The notes under the pieces are model-generated. The model had not been told where the DNA came from. It saw nothing but the letters and a program-made list of their open reading frames with translations, and ran no database searches. The translations under genes were made by a program, and so were the position numbers. Shown piece after piece: positions 1-7,419 of a stretch of DNA of 33,032 nucleotides. This stretch comes from Rhodanobacter sp. (GTDB lineage: Bacteria; Pseudomonadota; Gammaproteobacteria; Xanthomonadales; Rhodanobacteraceae), in NCBI GenBank assembly GCA_004298505.1, contig SCRO01000077.1:1-33032 (forward strand). Reading direction: 5' to 3'. Position 1 is the stretch's first letter; every line of letters starts with the position of its first letter.

Positions 1-193
1 ACAATGAGAGCAGCAGCGCCGGGTGGTAGGCGTCGCTACCACCACCGACATAAGCGCCTTCGATCGCCGAAAGGTCCAGCCCTTCCACCACATCCACCAC
101 GTAGCGCGCCAAGTGCGACTGCGGCAACCAGTCCTGCACGGACGGTGGCAACAAGTAGTCGGTCTCGCGATCGATCAGTCGAAATCTGCGCAT
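1..193 (-). CDS. IS1182-family transposase, N-terminal part (runs off the window)
   Basis: This minus-strand frame starts at the ATG 193-191 and stays open to the window edge, giving about 64 residues that begin MRRFRLIDRETDYLLPPSV and include DWLPQSHLARYVVDVVEGLDL and GSDAYHPALLLSL. That N-terminal pattern (FR..DR.T.YLLPPS, DWLP..HLAR.V, AYHP..LL) is what I know from IS1182-type DDE transposases. The DDE catalytic part lies outside the window. The upstream end of the element is about 48 bp away, where a terminal repeat abuts a broken gene. The family call is from memory of the N-terminal motif; the IS group cannot be named. Confidence 0.8.
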   Translation of the reverse strand, partial: MRRFRLIDRETDYLLPPSVQDWLPQSHLARYVVDVVEGLDLSAIEGAYVGGGSDAYHPALLLSL

Positions 194-242
194 GCCATCG
201 GTCGTGGTCGGGAATGGGTAATTTTAACCCAGTAGAGCGGGT

Positions 243-261
243 AAGTCCGACAGGCTGCTAG
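243..261 (-). repeat. Terminal inverted repeat of the IS1182-like element
   Basis: On the minus strand this end reads CTAGCAGCCTGTCGGACTT. The same 19 bases occur at 21901-21919 and, inverted, at 22049-22067, which shows they are a transposon end. The CTAG may be a palindromic target site rather than part of the repeat. The coding frame of the interrupted neighbour begins immediately after it. Confidence 0.8.
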
Positions 262-539
262 TCTTCAACACCGGTGCCATCGGTGAGATTTCACCGGAAA
301 TCCGGGTACAGAACAACCTCCCCGCACTGAACTCGGTGCTAGCGCAGCAAGGCGTCGACCCGGGGCAGATTGGCCAGTTGGAGCAGGCCATCAAAGAAGA
401 TGCCGGCGCCCCAGAGCATGCCGAAAAGAAGCTCGGACATTCGGTGGCAAAGTGGCTCGATGGCGTCATGAAATCAGCCGTCAAAGTGGGGGCGGAAACC
501 GCCATCAAGGCGGCTTTGCACCACTTCTACGGCTTCTAG
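262..539 (+). pseudogene. 3' fragment of an AbiTii-like gene cut by the IS
   Basis: From the IS end at 261 a plus-strand frame runs without a stop to TAG 537-539, about 92 codons starting FNTGAIGEISPEIRVQNNLP and ending ALHHFYGF. The layout (a short glycine/beta part, a helical segment with GVDPGQIGQLEQAIKED, then a terminal GHSVAKWLDGVMKSA helix and a small hydrophobic tail) resembles the C-terminal module that I recall from AbiTii-domain and related phage-defence-linked proteins. The 5' part of the gene is not on this side of the element. A GTG at 336 could serve as an internal start, but no good ribosome binding site precedes it. The truncation is seen; the family is a tentative recall. 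Confidence 0.5.
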
Positions 540-1080
540 CCGCCTGCTGCACGCGCTCGTACACCGACCGCTTCAGACAAGCATCGCAACCGTACTCCCG
601 GTTGCGTGGCTTGGCCGTTGAAACTGCCATCGAAAGCGGACAGCCCCAAGTGTCTATGACGGCAGCGAAACCGGGACGGAAGTAGTTAAATTCTTTCGCG
701 CTTGGCGTCGGCCTTCGTCGGCCGCCCGGGTCGCCGAACGTTCACCAGGCAACCCAAGTTCTTTGGCCCTCGATCTGCACGTGATTTGCTTCCGGCCTTT
801 CTGAAGAGTGCGGGCCAGGATGGCCCGCTGCTCTACCCGGGACCCCTGTGCGGCGGTGAGTCGGGGTCGACAGGCCGCGCAGCGAGAATCGACATGGCGA
901 GGGCATGGATGCCGGAGTTGAAGCAACACAGGAGCGGTTGCCCGATGGGCGGCAAGCGCCAAGCAGGGTGGCCTTTCTCTTTGGCCCCGCAAAGGGAAAG
1001 TAACTCGGGCGCCGCAGGCGCACGAAAGCTCTTGCTTTGCACCCGGACGCTCAAGCGGATCACAGTCGCAGCCACCGCAT
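540..1080. other. Gene-free interval with a probable dispersed repeat
   Basis: No open frame here has credible protein features on either strand. The block from about 690 to 1075 contains phrases in its minus-strand translation (for example SRVEQRAILARTLQKG and LALAAHRATAPVLL) that I recall from many short annotated 'hypothetical proteins' of Xanthomonadaceae. Those are probably spurious translations of a dispersed non-coding repeat. The interval lies between two convergent genes, the AbiTii-like tail and the pseudouridine synthase. Confidence 0.35.
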
Positions 1081-1965
1081 TTAGACCAGATTCGCGGATG
1101 AGATGAAGCGACGTGGCTCACCCGACAACGGGTCGATAAACCCCAACCGCCGCGCCAGCAATTTCAGTGGTCGCCGATAGTCATCCGCGGCCGCTTCCGC
1201 CAGCTCGGGATAGAACGTGTCATGCAGGATCGGCGCGCCCAGCGCCGCCATGTGCACCCGCAACTGATGCTTGCGTCCGGTCACCGGATACAGCGCGTAG
1301 CGCCAATGCGCGGTACCCCGCTTGATCACCTCGATCCGGGTCTCGCTGTTAGGCTCGCCCCCGACCTCGCACATGCGAAAAAACGGCTCGCCACGGACGA
1401 TGCGCGAGCGCCGCCACAGGGGAAACGGCAGCGCCGGCAAGGGCGCTGCCAGCGCTTCGTAGCACTTGTCGATCCGCCGCTCGCGGAACAGCGCCTGGTA
1501 CACGGCGCGACTGGCAGGGTTGGCCGAAAACAGCACCAGCCCAGCGGTGGCTCGATCGATCCGGTGCAATGGCACCAGTTGCGGATTGTCCAGCCGCCGG
1601 GCCAGCCGTCGCAGCAGGGTCTGCTCGACAAAACCGCCCGCAGGCATCACCGGCAGGAAGTGCGGCTTGTCCGCCACCACCAGGTGCTCGTCTGCATGTA
1701 ATACGGTCTCCGTGAACGGTATCGGCGTTTCATCGACTACCTCCCGGTAGTAGTGGATGCGCAGCCCCGCTCGATACGGCGAGTCCGCGGCGATGGCCAC
1801 GCCCCACCCGTCCAGCACTCGCCCACGCGTGATCCGATCCAGCCATTGGGCGCGATTGATCGCCGGGAAGCAGGCGCACAGGGCATCGAGCACACTCGAC
1901 CAGTCCCCCACCGGCAGGTGCACGGTGCTGGCATGGCTGTCGCGGCGGAAGGGTCGGCTCGGCAT
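1081..1965 (-). CDS. RluA-family pseudouridine synthase
   Basis: The 294-aa protein should convert uridine to pseudouridine in rRNA or tRNA in the cytoplasm. The core starts near residue 90 (DEHLVVADKPHFLPVMPAGG), as in RluA-type enzymes. The catalytic-loop signature is VPLHRIDRATAGLVLF at about 131-146, with Asp137 as the presumed nucleophile; the usual HRLDR is HRIDR here. RIDKCYEA follows, and the C-terminal GRKHQLRVHMAALGAPILHD is the conserved RNA-binding/active-site strand. The first 80 residues look like a shortened S4-like region. Which RNA position it modifies cannot be told. It faces yaeQ head to head across 64 bp. Confidence 0.88.
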   Translation of the reverse strand: MPSRPFRRDSHASTVHLPVGDWSSVLDALCACFPAINRAQWLDRITRGRVLDGWGVAIAADSPYRAGLRIHYYREVVDETPIPFTETVLHADEHLVVADKPHFLPVMPAGGFVEQTLLRRLARRLDNPQLVPLHRIDRATAGLVLFSANPASRAVYQALFRERRIDKCYEALAAPLPALPFPLWRRSRIVRGEPFFRMCEVGGEPNSETRIEVIKRGTAHWRYALYPVTGRKHQLRVHMAALGAPILHDTFYPELAEAAADDYRRPLKLLARRLGFIDPLSGEPRRFISSANLV

Positions 1966-1995
1966 GGCCGTGCCAGTCTAGCCGCCGCAGGTGCG

Positions 1996-2001
1996 TATAA
2001 T
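1996..2001 (+). promoter_or_regulatory. Perfect -10 box upstream of yaeQ
   Basis: TATAAT sits 28 bp before the chosen yaeQ start, which predicts a start of transcription near 2008 and a short leader of about 22 nt. No good -35 box is present at the standard spacing. The site is inferred from the consensus alone. Confidence 0.5.
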
Positions 2002-2029
2002 GCGCGGTTATTCTTCCGCGGCACCTCGC

Positions 2030-2587
2030 ATGGCACTTAACTCCACCATCTACAAGGTCGAACTGCAGGTCAGCGACATGGATCGGCATTACTACGCCAC
2101 CCATGCACTCACCCTGGCGCGGCATCCGTCGGAAACCGAGGAGCGGCTGATGGTGCGGCTGCTCGCCTTCGCGCTGTACGCAGACGACCGGCTGGAGTTC
2201 GGCAAGGGCATCTGCGACGAGGACGAGCCGGCGCTGTGGCGCAAGGCCTATACCGACGAGGTCGAGCTGTGGATCGAAGTAGGCCAGCCCGACGAGAAGC
2301 GCATCCGCAAGGCCTGCGGTCGCTCGCACGAGGTGGTGGTGGTCAATTACGGTAGCCACGTCGCGGGGATCTGGTGGAACAAGGTCGGCGCCTCGCTGGC
2401 CCGGCACAAGAACCTCACCGTGCTCGATGTTCCCGACAGCACGCTCGCCGAGCTCGTCGCCCTGCTGCAGCGTGGCATGCGCCTGCAATGCCTGATCCAG
2501 GATGGCCAGCTGCAACTGATGAACGATGCCGATTCAGTGGCCGTCGATGCGACCGTGCGCATGGCGCCGCCCGAAACCGTGAGCTGA
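2030..2587 (+). CDS. yaeQ: YaeQ family protein
   Basis: This 185-aa protein begins MALNSTIYKVELQVSDMDR and carries the family's typical stretches YATHALTLARHPSETEERLMVRLLAFAL, ELWIEVGQPDEKRIRKA and VVVVNYG. YaeQ has a PD-(D/E)XK-like fold in known structures; its cellular role is not settled, and an older link to suppression of rfaH loss is weak. The start at 2030 is chosen because all homologues I know begin MAL..T..K; an in-frame extension to 1991 would overlap the promoter. The FKBP gene follows 51 bp downstream on the same strand. Confidence 0.9.
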   Translation: MALNSTIYKVELQVSDMDRHYYATHALTLARHPSETEERLMVRLLAFALYADDRLEFGKGICDEDEPALWRKAYTDEVELWIEVGQPDEKRIRKACGRSHEVVVVNYGSHVAGIWWNKVGASLARHKNLTVLDVPDSTLAELVALLQRGMRLQCLIQDGQLQLMNDADSVAVDATVRMAPPETVS

Positions 2588-2638
2588 CCGCAGCGCGGTC
2601 CACGCTCCCCACCCCACCACTTTCCGCCGGAGTCACCC

Positions 2639-3073
2639 ATGCGCTGGTTGCTGTCACTGCTCGCCCTGTTCGCCCTCGCTGCCTGCACGGCCACACCGCC
2701 GGCGCATGCTACCGGCCAGGTGGACAAACTCATCACGAACGACAGCACGGTCGGTGCCGGTGCCGAAGCCAAGCCCGGCATGAAAGTCACCGTCCAATAC
2801 ACCGGCTGGCTGTATGACGACAGCGCCAAGGACAAGCACGGCACCAAGTTCGACAGTTCGTACGACAGCGGCATGCCGTTCTCCTTTGTTCTCGGCGCGG
2901 GCAACGTCATCGAGGGCTGGGACAAGGGTGTGGCCGGCATGCGTGTCGGCGGCAAGCGCACCCTGTTGATCCCTGCAGCGCTGGGTTATGGCGCGCGCGG
3001 TGCCGGCGGCGACATCCCGCCGAACGCGTCGCTCGTGTTCGACGTGGAACTGCTCGACGTCAGCAACCCCTGA
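2639..3073 (+). CDS. FKBP-type peptidyl-prolyl isomerase, lipoprotein
   Basis: The 144-aa protein should catalyse cis-trans isomerisation of prolyl bonds at the cell envelope. It starts with a lipoprotein signal peptide; the lipobox FALAAC puts the lipidated cysteine at residue 16. A single FKBP domain follows: VTVQYTGWLYDD, GTKFDSSYDSGMPFSFVLGAGNVIEGWDKGVAGMRVGGKRTLLIPAALGYG and the final IPPNASLVFDVELLDV. These contain the active-site aromatic and the VIEGWD and YG elements of the family. A GGAG ribosome binding site precedes ATG 2639. It is one domain with no dimerisation segment, unlike FkpA/Mip. Confidence 0.92.
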   Translation: MRWLLSLLALFALAACTATPPAHATGQVDKLITNDSTVGAGAEAKPGMKVTVQYTGWLYDDSAKDKHGTKFDSSYDSGMPFSFVLGAGNVIEGWDKGVAGMRVGGKRTLLIPAALGYGARGAGGDIPPNASLVFDVELLDVSNP

Positions 3074-3110
3074 GGTTCGCCTGCCTGCGCTCGGACGGGG
3101 CTTGCTCTTG

Positions 3111-3134
3111 CGAATCCCGAATCTCGATTCCCGG
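3111..3134. repeat. Degenerate 7-bp tandem repeat
   Basis: Three heptamers lie in a row, CGAATCC, CGAATCT and CGATTCC, followed by CGG. They belong to the same GATTCCC-like family seen at three places in the arginine operon. Confidence 0.65.
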
Positions 3135-3140
3135 CCAAAA

Positions 3141-3166
3141 GCATCACCCGCAAGTGGGCTCCTGCC
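3141..3166. repeat. Single degenerate REP unit
   Basis: The stretch begins GCATCACCCGCAAGTGGGCT and continues CCTGCC. It matches, with a few transitions, the palindromic unit at 15687-15712. The core CCCGC-AAG-TGGG can fold back with one G:U-type mismatch. Confidence 0.6.
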
Positions 3167-3248
3167 TGAATTTGGGTGAACTCAGCGTCCCGGCCCATGA
3201 GCCAGCGTCACAAGGCTGCGTCGCCAAAGTGCGGGCTTGGGGAGCATA

Positions 3249-3388
3249 CCCCGTCTCTTGATCACATCTCGATTGAGGACCAAGGCAACAGCCGGCGGGC
3301 AGTGCCCGCCCTACCGCGCGGTAATTGTAGGGCGGGCACTGCCCGCCGGCTCTTCTGCACCAAGGCCAAATCCGATCAAGGGACAGGG
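3249..3388. repeat. Nested inverted-repeat structure between convergent genes
   Basis: Inner perfect 25-bp arms at 3290-3314 and 3327-3351 flank a 12-nt loop; each arm contains GGCGGGCA and TGCCCGCC and so is nearly palindromic itself. ACCAAGGC occurs as a direct repeat just outside, at 3279-3286 and 3359-3366. Farther out, 15-bp arms at 3249-3263 and 3374-3388 pair with two mismatches around CTTGATC. The structure lies between the convergent FKBP and RIO kinase genes and could act as a two-way terminator. The flanking direct repeat also fits a small inserted element. Confidence 0.75.
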
Positions 3389-3411
3389 TTCCTACAAGCA
3401 CCCGGGCGAGT

Positions 3412-4269
3412 TCAGCCTTCCTGCGCAGCCGCCTCGCGTCCCTGTTGGCGGATGATCGCCTCCTCGCGTGCGTCGATGATCGACTGCATCACGCTGTCGA
3501 CATCGGCGATGCGTTCGTCGAACTCGAACTGGCCGGTGAGCTCGGTATCCGGGTGCAGCTCGCCCAGTTCGTACAATGCCCACATCTCCTCGCCGTAGTG
3601 CGTATCCAGCAGCTCCGGCGCGAAGCGCGACAGGCTGATGCTGATATTGCCCACGTCCCGGCGCAGCATGGTGCGCGCGCTGTTGTTGCCCGCGGCGCTG
3701 ACCGCCTGCGGCAGGTCGATGATCACTGGGCCGTCCGGGCCCACCAGCACGTTGTATTCGGACAGATCGCCATGAATCAGGCCCACGCACAACATGCGCG
3801 CGACCTGCTGCATCAGGAAACGGTGGTAGCCGCGCGCTTCGTCTGCCGACAGCTCGACTTCACCCAACCGCGGCGCCGAGTGGCCATCCGCATCGGTGAT
3901 CAATTCCATCACCAGCACGCCGCTGAAATAGCCATAGGGCCTCGGTACGCGCACACCGGCCGCGGTGAGCTGGTACAGCGCGTCGACCTCGGCGTTCTTC
4001 CACGCCGCCTCGGCTTCCCTGCGGCCGAATTTGGTCGCCTTGCCCATCGCGCGCGCCTGCCGGCTGCCACGCACCTTGCGCCCTTCCTGGTATTGCACGC
4101 GCGCCTGGAAGCTGCGCTGGGCCATGTCCTTGTAGACTTTGGCGCAACGAATTTCATCGCCGCAGCGGACGACGTAGACGGAGGCTTCCTTGCCGCTCTT
4201 GAGCGGTCTGAGCACTTGATCGATCACACCTTCCTCGATCAGTTCTTGCAGGCCCTTGGGGGTCTTCAT
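3412..4269 (-). CDS. RIO1-type serine protein kinase
   Basis: The 285-aa protein is an atypical kinase of the RIO family, found in many gammaproteobacteria, where its substrate is unknown. From the start MKTPKGLQELIEEGVID, the ATP-binding element SGKEASVYVVR is at about 25-35 and the likely ATP-contacting lysine is Lys44 in CAKVYK. The catalytic loop HGDLSEYN has Asp168, and the metal-binding IIDLPQ has Asp185 in place of DFG. ATG 4269 was chosen over the ATG at 4305 because relatives begin MKTP; neither has a clear ribosome binding site. It is convergent with the FKBP gene. Confidence 0.9.
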   Translation of the reverse strand: MKTPKGLQELIEEGVIDQVLRPLKSGKEASVYVVRCGDEIRCAKVYKDMAQRSFQARVQYQEGRKVRGSRQARAMGKATKFGRREAEAAWKNAEVDALYQLTAAGVRVPRPYGYFSGVLVMELITDADGHSAPRLGEVELSADEARGYHRFLMQQVARMLCVGLIHGDLSEYNVLVGPDGPVIIDLPQAVSAAGNNSARTMLRRDVGNISISLSRFAPELLDTHYGEEMWALYELGELHPDTELTGQFEFDERIADVDSVMQSIIDAREEAIIRQQGREAAAQEG

Positions 4270-4341
4270 GGATGCAATGGCTTCAGCATGCGAAACAACG
4301 CCCATTATGGCCGATCAACGGTCCGCGGCCGCGTCCTGTAC

Positions 4342-5337
4342 TCATGCTGGCCGCGCGGAGTGCCGTATCGCCGCCGCGATTTCGAACGAATGCCGCCTTG
4401 CGGCATGCTCGAACACGTTGGCGGTAAGTATCAGTTCATCCGGCCGATGCCGCTCGATGAAGGTGGCGATGCCGCCCTTCACCGTATCGGCATCGCCAAT
4501 CACGGCGCAGGCCAGCGCGCGCTCCACCATCAGCTTTTCCGGCGGCGTCCAGTAGGCCTCGATATCGTCGATCGGTGGCGGAACCAGTCCCGGCCGGCCA
4601 CGACGCAGGTTGATGAAACTCTGCTGCTGGGTGGTGAACGCTCGCCGCGCCTCGGCATTGCTGTCGGCGGCAACCACGTTGATCCCGAGCATCGCATACG
4701 GTTGCTGCAGCCGTGCCGACGGCATGAAGTCCCGCCGGTACAGCGCCAGCGCCTCGTCCATGGCATCCGGTGCGAAGTGCGAGGCGAACGCGAACGGCAA
4801 GCCGAGCCGGGCCGACAGTCGCGCGCTGAACAGGCTGGAACCGAGCAGCCAGACCGGCACCTCGACACCGGCGCCGGGCACGGCGCGCACCGGCTGGCCG
4901 GGTGTGGCCGGCTCGAAATAGCCGAGCAGTTCCAGCACATCCTGCGGGAAGGCGTCGGCGCTGTCGAAATAGCGGCGCAGGGCCCGCGCGGTCGGCTGGT
5001 CGGTCCCTGGCGCACGCCCCAGACCCAGATCGATGCGCCCCGGATACAGCGACGCCAGCGTGCCGAATGCCTCCGCCACCTGCAGCGGCGCATGGTTCGG
5101 CAACATGATGCCGCCGGCACCCACGCGGATGCTGGACGTACCTGCGGCCACATGGCCGATCAGCACCGCGGTGGCTGCGCTGGCGATGCCCGACATGTTG
5201 TGGTGCTCGGCCAGCCAGTAGCGACGGTAGCCAAGCTGTTCGCCCAGCCGCGCCAGATCCAGCGTGTTACGGAACGCCTGGCTGGCATCGCTGCCTTCAG
5301 TGACCGGGGCCAGGTCGAGGATGGAAAATGGAATCAT
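4342..5337 (-). CDS. LLM-class flavin-dependent oxidoreductase (luciferase-like)
   Basis: The 331-aa protein has the bacterial luciferase-like TIM barrel that uses reduced FMN or F420. It begins [15 protein letters not shown], followed by [65 protein letters not shown] and [28 protein letters not shown]. These are the strongly conserved blocks of the YhbW-type subgroup. The substrate cannot be told. ATG 5337 fits the family's N-terminus; starts at 5352 and 5394 add residues that do not match it. A GAGAG lies about 10 nt upstream. Confidence 0.88.
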   Translation of the reverse strand: MIPFSILDLAPVTEGSDASQAFRNTLDLARLGEQLGYRRYWLAEHHNMSGIASAATAVLIGHVAAGTSSIRVGAGGIMLPNHAPLQVAEAFGTLASLYPGRIDLGLGRAPGTDQPTARALRRYFDSADAFPQDVLELLGYFEPATPGQPVRAVPGAGVEVPVWLLGSSLFSARLSARLGLPFAFASHFAPDAMDEALALYRRDFMPSARLQQPYAMLGINVVAADSNAEARRAFTTQQQSFINLRRGRPGLVPPPIDDIEAYWTPPEKLMVERALACAVIGDADTVKGGIATFIERHRPDELILTANVFEHAARRHSFEIAAAIRHSARPA

Positions 5338-5448
5338 CGCGCAGTCTCTCATGGCGGTAGCCCCTGATCTGGGGGCAAATGCGACGATTGGCAACGGAAG
5401 CTCGGGCGCAACGCCTACAATGTTTGGACTTTACTGCGCAGCACATCC

Positions 5449-5874
5449 ATGACCGAAGCCATCCGCCTCGTCAAACGCGTCGTTGCGCTCACCGGCTGCT
5501 CGCGGCGCGAAGCCGAGCAATACATCGAGGGTGGCTGGGTGCGGGTCGACGGAGTGACGGTGGTGGATATCGACCGCATCGAACAGGAGTTCGTGGTCGA
5601 AGTCGGCGGCAAATTGATCCCGAACGGCCTGGTCTTGCTCAATCATGGCCTGCGTTTCAACCATTACGCGATGCCGCCGATCAAGGTCAGCTGGCAAAGC
5701 GACCATCGACTGCGATTCGCCTTCAAGCGCTTGTCGCCGGGTCAGATCCAGCCGATGTGCGAGGCGGTCGGCCTCACCGTGCTGGCGATGAAATGCCTGC
5801 GTGTGGGCCGCATCCCGCTAGCCAGGATGCCCGCCGGCGCATGGCGTTATCTGGCGCCGACCGAGCGCATCTGA
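5449..5874 (+). CDS. S4-domain RNA-binding mini-protein (RsuA/RluF-like, no catalytic core)
   Basis: The 141-aa protein opens with an S4 domain (IRLVKRVVALTGCSRREAEQYIEGGWVRVDG at about 4-35, then VVDIDRIEQ). A middle part follows (NHYAMPPIKVSWQSDHRLRFAFKRLSPGQIQPM), and the tail VLAMKCLRVGRIPLARMPAGAWRYL resembles the end of RsuA-type pseudouridine synthases. The GRLD loop with the catalytic aspartate, normally between these parts, is absent, so it should bind RNA but not make pseudouridine. The length looks natural rather than decayed: there is no stop or frameshift, and both ends are intact. Confidence 0.8.
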   Translation: MTEAIRLVKRVVALTGCSRREAEQYIEGGWVRVDGVTVVDIDRIEQEFVVEVGGKLIPNGLVLLNHGLRFNHYAMPPIKVSWQSDHRLRFAFKRLSPGQIQPMCEAVGLTVLAMKCLRVGRIPLARMPAGAWRYLAPTERI

Positions 5875-5957
5875 CCCAGCTTCTCCCGTTCCGGCGAAAG
5901 CGCATAGAATTGCGGCTGGTACACATCCATCCAACCAATCGCAATACGGAGAAAAGC

Positions 5958-6059
5958 ATGAGCAAGGGTATGGATTCGAAGAAGAGCGAAAAGAAGAAGC
6001 CGGCCAAGACGATGAAGGAAAAGCGGGCCGCCAAGCAGGAAAAAAAGAAAGAGAAGTGA
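5958..6059 (+). CDS. Small lysine-rich protein, 33 aa
   Basis: ATG 5958 has a good ribosome binding site (GGAGA, 5948-5952) and opens a 33-codon frame starting MSKGMDSKKSEKKKPAKTMK and ending QEKKKEK. More than a third of the residues are lysine, and there are no hydrophobic segments, so it is probably disordered and nucleic-acid binding. I recall similar short K-rich proteins starting MSKGMD or MSKGKD in related genomes, without a known role. A TAGAAT hexamer at 5905-5910 could be its -10 box. Confidence 0.65.
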   Translation: MSKGMDSKKSEKKKPAKTMKEKRAAKQEKKKEK

Positions 6060-6084
6060 CCCTGCGACACCGACCGAGGGTCGG

Positions 6085-6162
6085 TTGGCGGGTGCGGTTA
6101 ATACCTATGCCTATATCGGGAATAACCCGCTTATGCGAGTTGCTCCGCGCGGCTTGTGCGCA
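6085..6162 (+). pseudogene. Relic of the C-terminal end of an Rhs core
   Basis: The plus-strand translation reads AGAVNTYAYIGNNPL and then MRVAPRGLC. NTYAY.GNNPL....P.GL is the hallmark that closes the Rhs/YD-repeat core before the variable toxin tip. No YD repeats precede it and the 33-aa gene ends 25 bp upstream, so only this scrap remains. Nothing recognisable as a toxin or immunity gene follows before the MetE-like gene. Confidence 0.65.
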
Positions 6163-6239
6163 TCCCGCCTATTGAATTGTCCAACATGCTGGCGCCCCAG
6201 TTTTTGCATCATGCGGACCGGAGCGGACCCGCAAGCGAG

Positions 6240-7307
6240 TCAGGCAACACCCAATTTCTGCGCAGCCAAGCGGGTGCCTTCCACGCGCGCTCGGATCTTG
6301 TCGAACGCCACCTTGCGCGCCGTGGAACGGTCGTCGCCGAAGGGCGAGAATCCGCAGTCATCAGTGCTGCCCAGCTGCCCCAGCGGTATGTATCGGGCCG
6401 CGAGCAGCACGCGCTCGCACACTTCCTCGGCGCTCTCCACGCGCGGGTCGTTAACGTCGATAACGCCTACGAACACGTTTTTGCCTGCGCCTAAATGTTC
6501 ACGCACGATGGCCAGCACGTGTTCCGGGTCCTTTTCAGCGGCCAGGGTCATGTAGAAGTTGCCGACGTTGATCTGGAACAGGTCCGGCAGCAGCTCGGCA
6601 TAATCCACGTCCGCGCTATGTGCGGCATCCTGATCGGCACCCGGACAGGTGTGGATACCGATGCGCGCCCGCTCCACGTCGGAGAAATGCGCCAGCACCC
6701 GGTTGTTCAGCGTCACGAAACGGCGCAGGAGCTGCTTGGAGGGGTCCAGCTTGACTGCAAGACGCCCCTCGGTGAAGTCGATCTGCACCCGCTCGGCACC
6801 CGCATCCAGGCAGCTGCGAATGTCGGCCACCGCGCTTTTTACCAGATCCTCAGTAAAAGTATCCTGCGGATATCCTGCGATGCCCTCCTCCGGATAGATC
6901 AAGCTCAGCGCCGAAGCCGCGATCACCGACTGCTTGAGCGGCCGCTGCGCGTATTGCTTTGCCAGCTTCAGATAACTGCCTGCGTACGTCTTGTACGCGA
7001 AGGGACCGCGGGTCAGCCGTGGCAACTGACGGTTGTGCCCGTCCTCGAAGGGGATGCTGATGCCGTCCGGCGCCAGGTTGTCCAGTCCGTCGATTGGGTA
7101 GGTGGCAAAGCTCGGCTTGCTCTGTTCGCCATCGCTGATGACGGGCGAGCCGGTGCGCTCGAACTGCTCGATGGTGTCACGCACCGCCGTTGCATAGGCA
7201 GCATCTAGCTCACCTCGTGCAAGCTCACCCTTCTGGTACGCGGCGACAGCATCAAGCAGTTCGTCGGGCCGCGGGATGCTTCCGATCGGCTCAGTAGGTA
7301 TCGGCAT
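6240..7307 (-). CDS. MetE-like (cobalamin-independent methionine synthase family) single-domain protein
   Basis: The 355-aa protein matches the catalytic C-terminal barrel of MetE rather than the full two-barrel enzyme of about 750 residues. The zinc-site elements appear in order: GIHTCPG (His219, Cys221) and STDDCGFSPF (Cys318), together with QIDFTEG and the N-terminal GSIPRP. The family transfers methyl or alkyl groups to thiols such as homocysteine. Stand-alone members often use a methyl donor other than methyltetrahydrofolate, so the substrate is open. It lies alone in a degraded neighbourhood between an Rhs relic and a methyltransferase pseudogene. Confidence 0.85.
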   Translation of the reverse strand: MPIPTEPIGSIPRPDELLDAVAAYQKGELARGELDAAYATAVRDTIEQFERTGSPVISDGEQSKPSFATYPIDGLDNLAPDGISIPFEDGHNRQLPRLTRGPFAYKTYAGSYLKLAKQYAQRPLKQSVIAASALSLIYPEEGIAGYPQDTFTEDLVKSAVADIRSCLDAGAERVQIDFTEGRLAVKLDPSKQLLRRFVTLNNRVLAHFSDVERARIGIHTCPGADQDAAHSADVDYAELLPDLFQINVGNFYMTLAAEKDPEHVLAIVREHLGAGKNVFVGVIDVNDPRVESAEEVCERVLLAARYIPLGQLGSTDDCGFSPFGDDRSTARKVAFDKIRARVEGTRLAAQKLGVA

Positions 7308-7419
7308 GACGTCACTTCCGAAATACAGGTCGGGCTCCCGATACTAACACCAGCGCCGCAGCCGCTCCCCGCTTCAGGGTCGCGAGAAAATTTTCCAGAA
7401 CCTCGGCATCAAGCCAGAC

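Noticed and set aside
654-1121. 155-codon minus-strand frame in the interval before the pseudouridine synthase
   Set aside because: It resembles only spurious hypothetical proteins, has no ribosome binding site and overlaps the end of a real gene; treated as repeat.
3445-5367. Long open plus-strand frame (about 640 codons) opposite the RIO kinase and LLM oxidoreductase
   Set aside because: Same composition effect; both opposite-strand proteins have full family motifs.
5388-5421. TTGGCA and TACAAT as a promoter for the S4 protein
   Set aside because: The spacing is 22 bp, too long for a standard promoter; the -10 alone is not enough.
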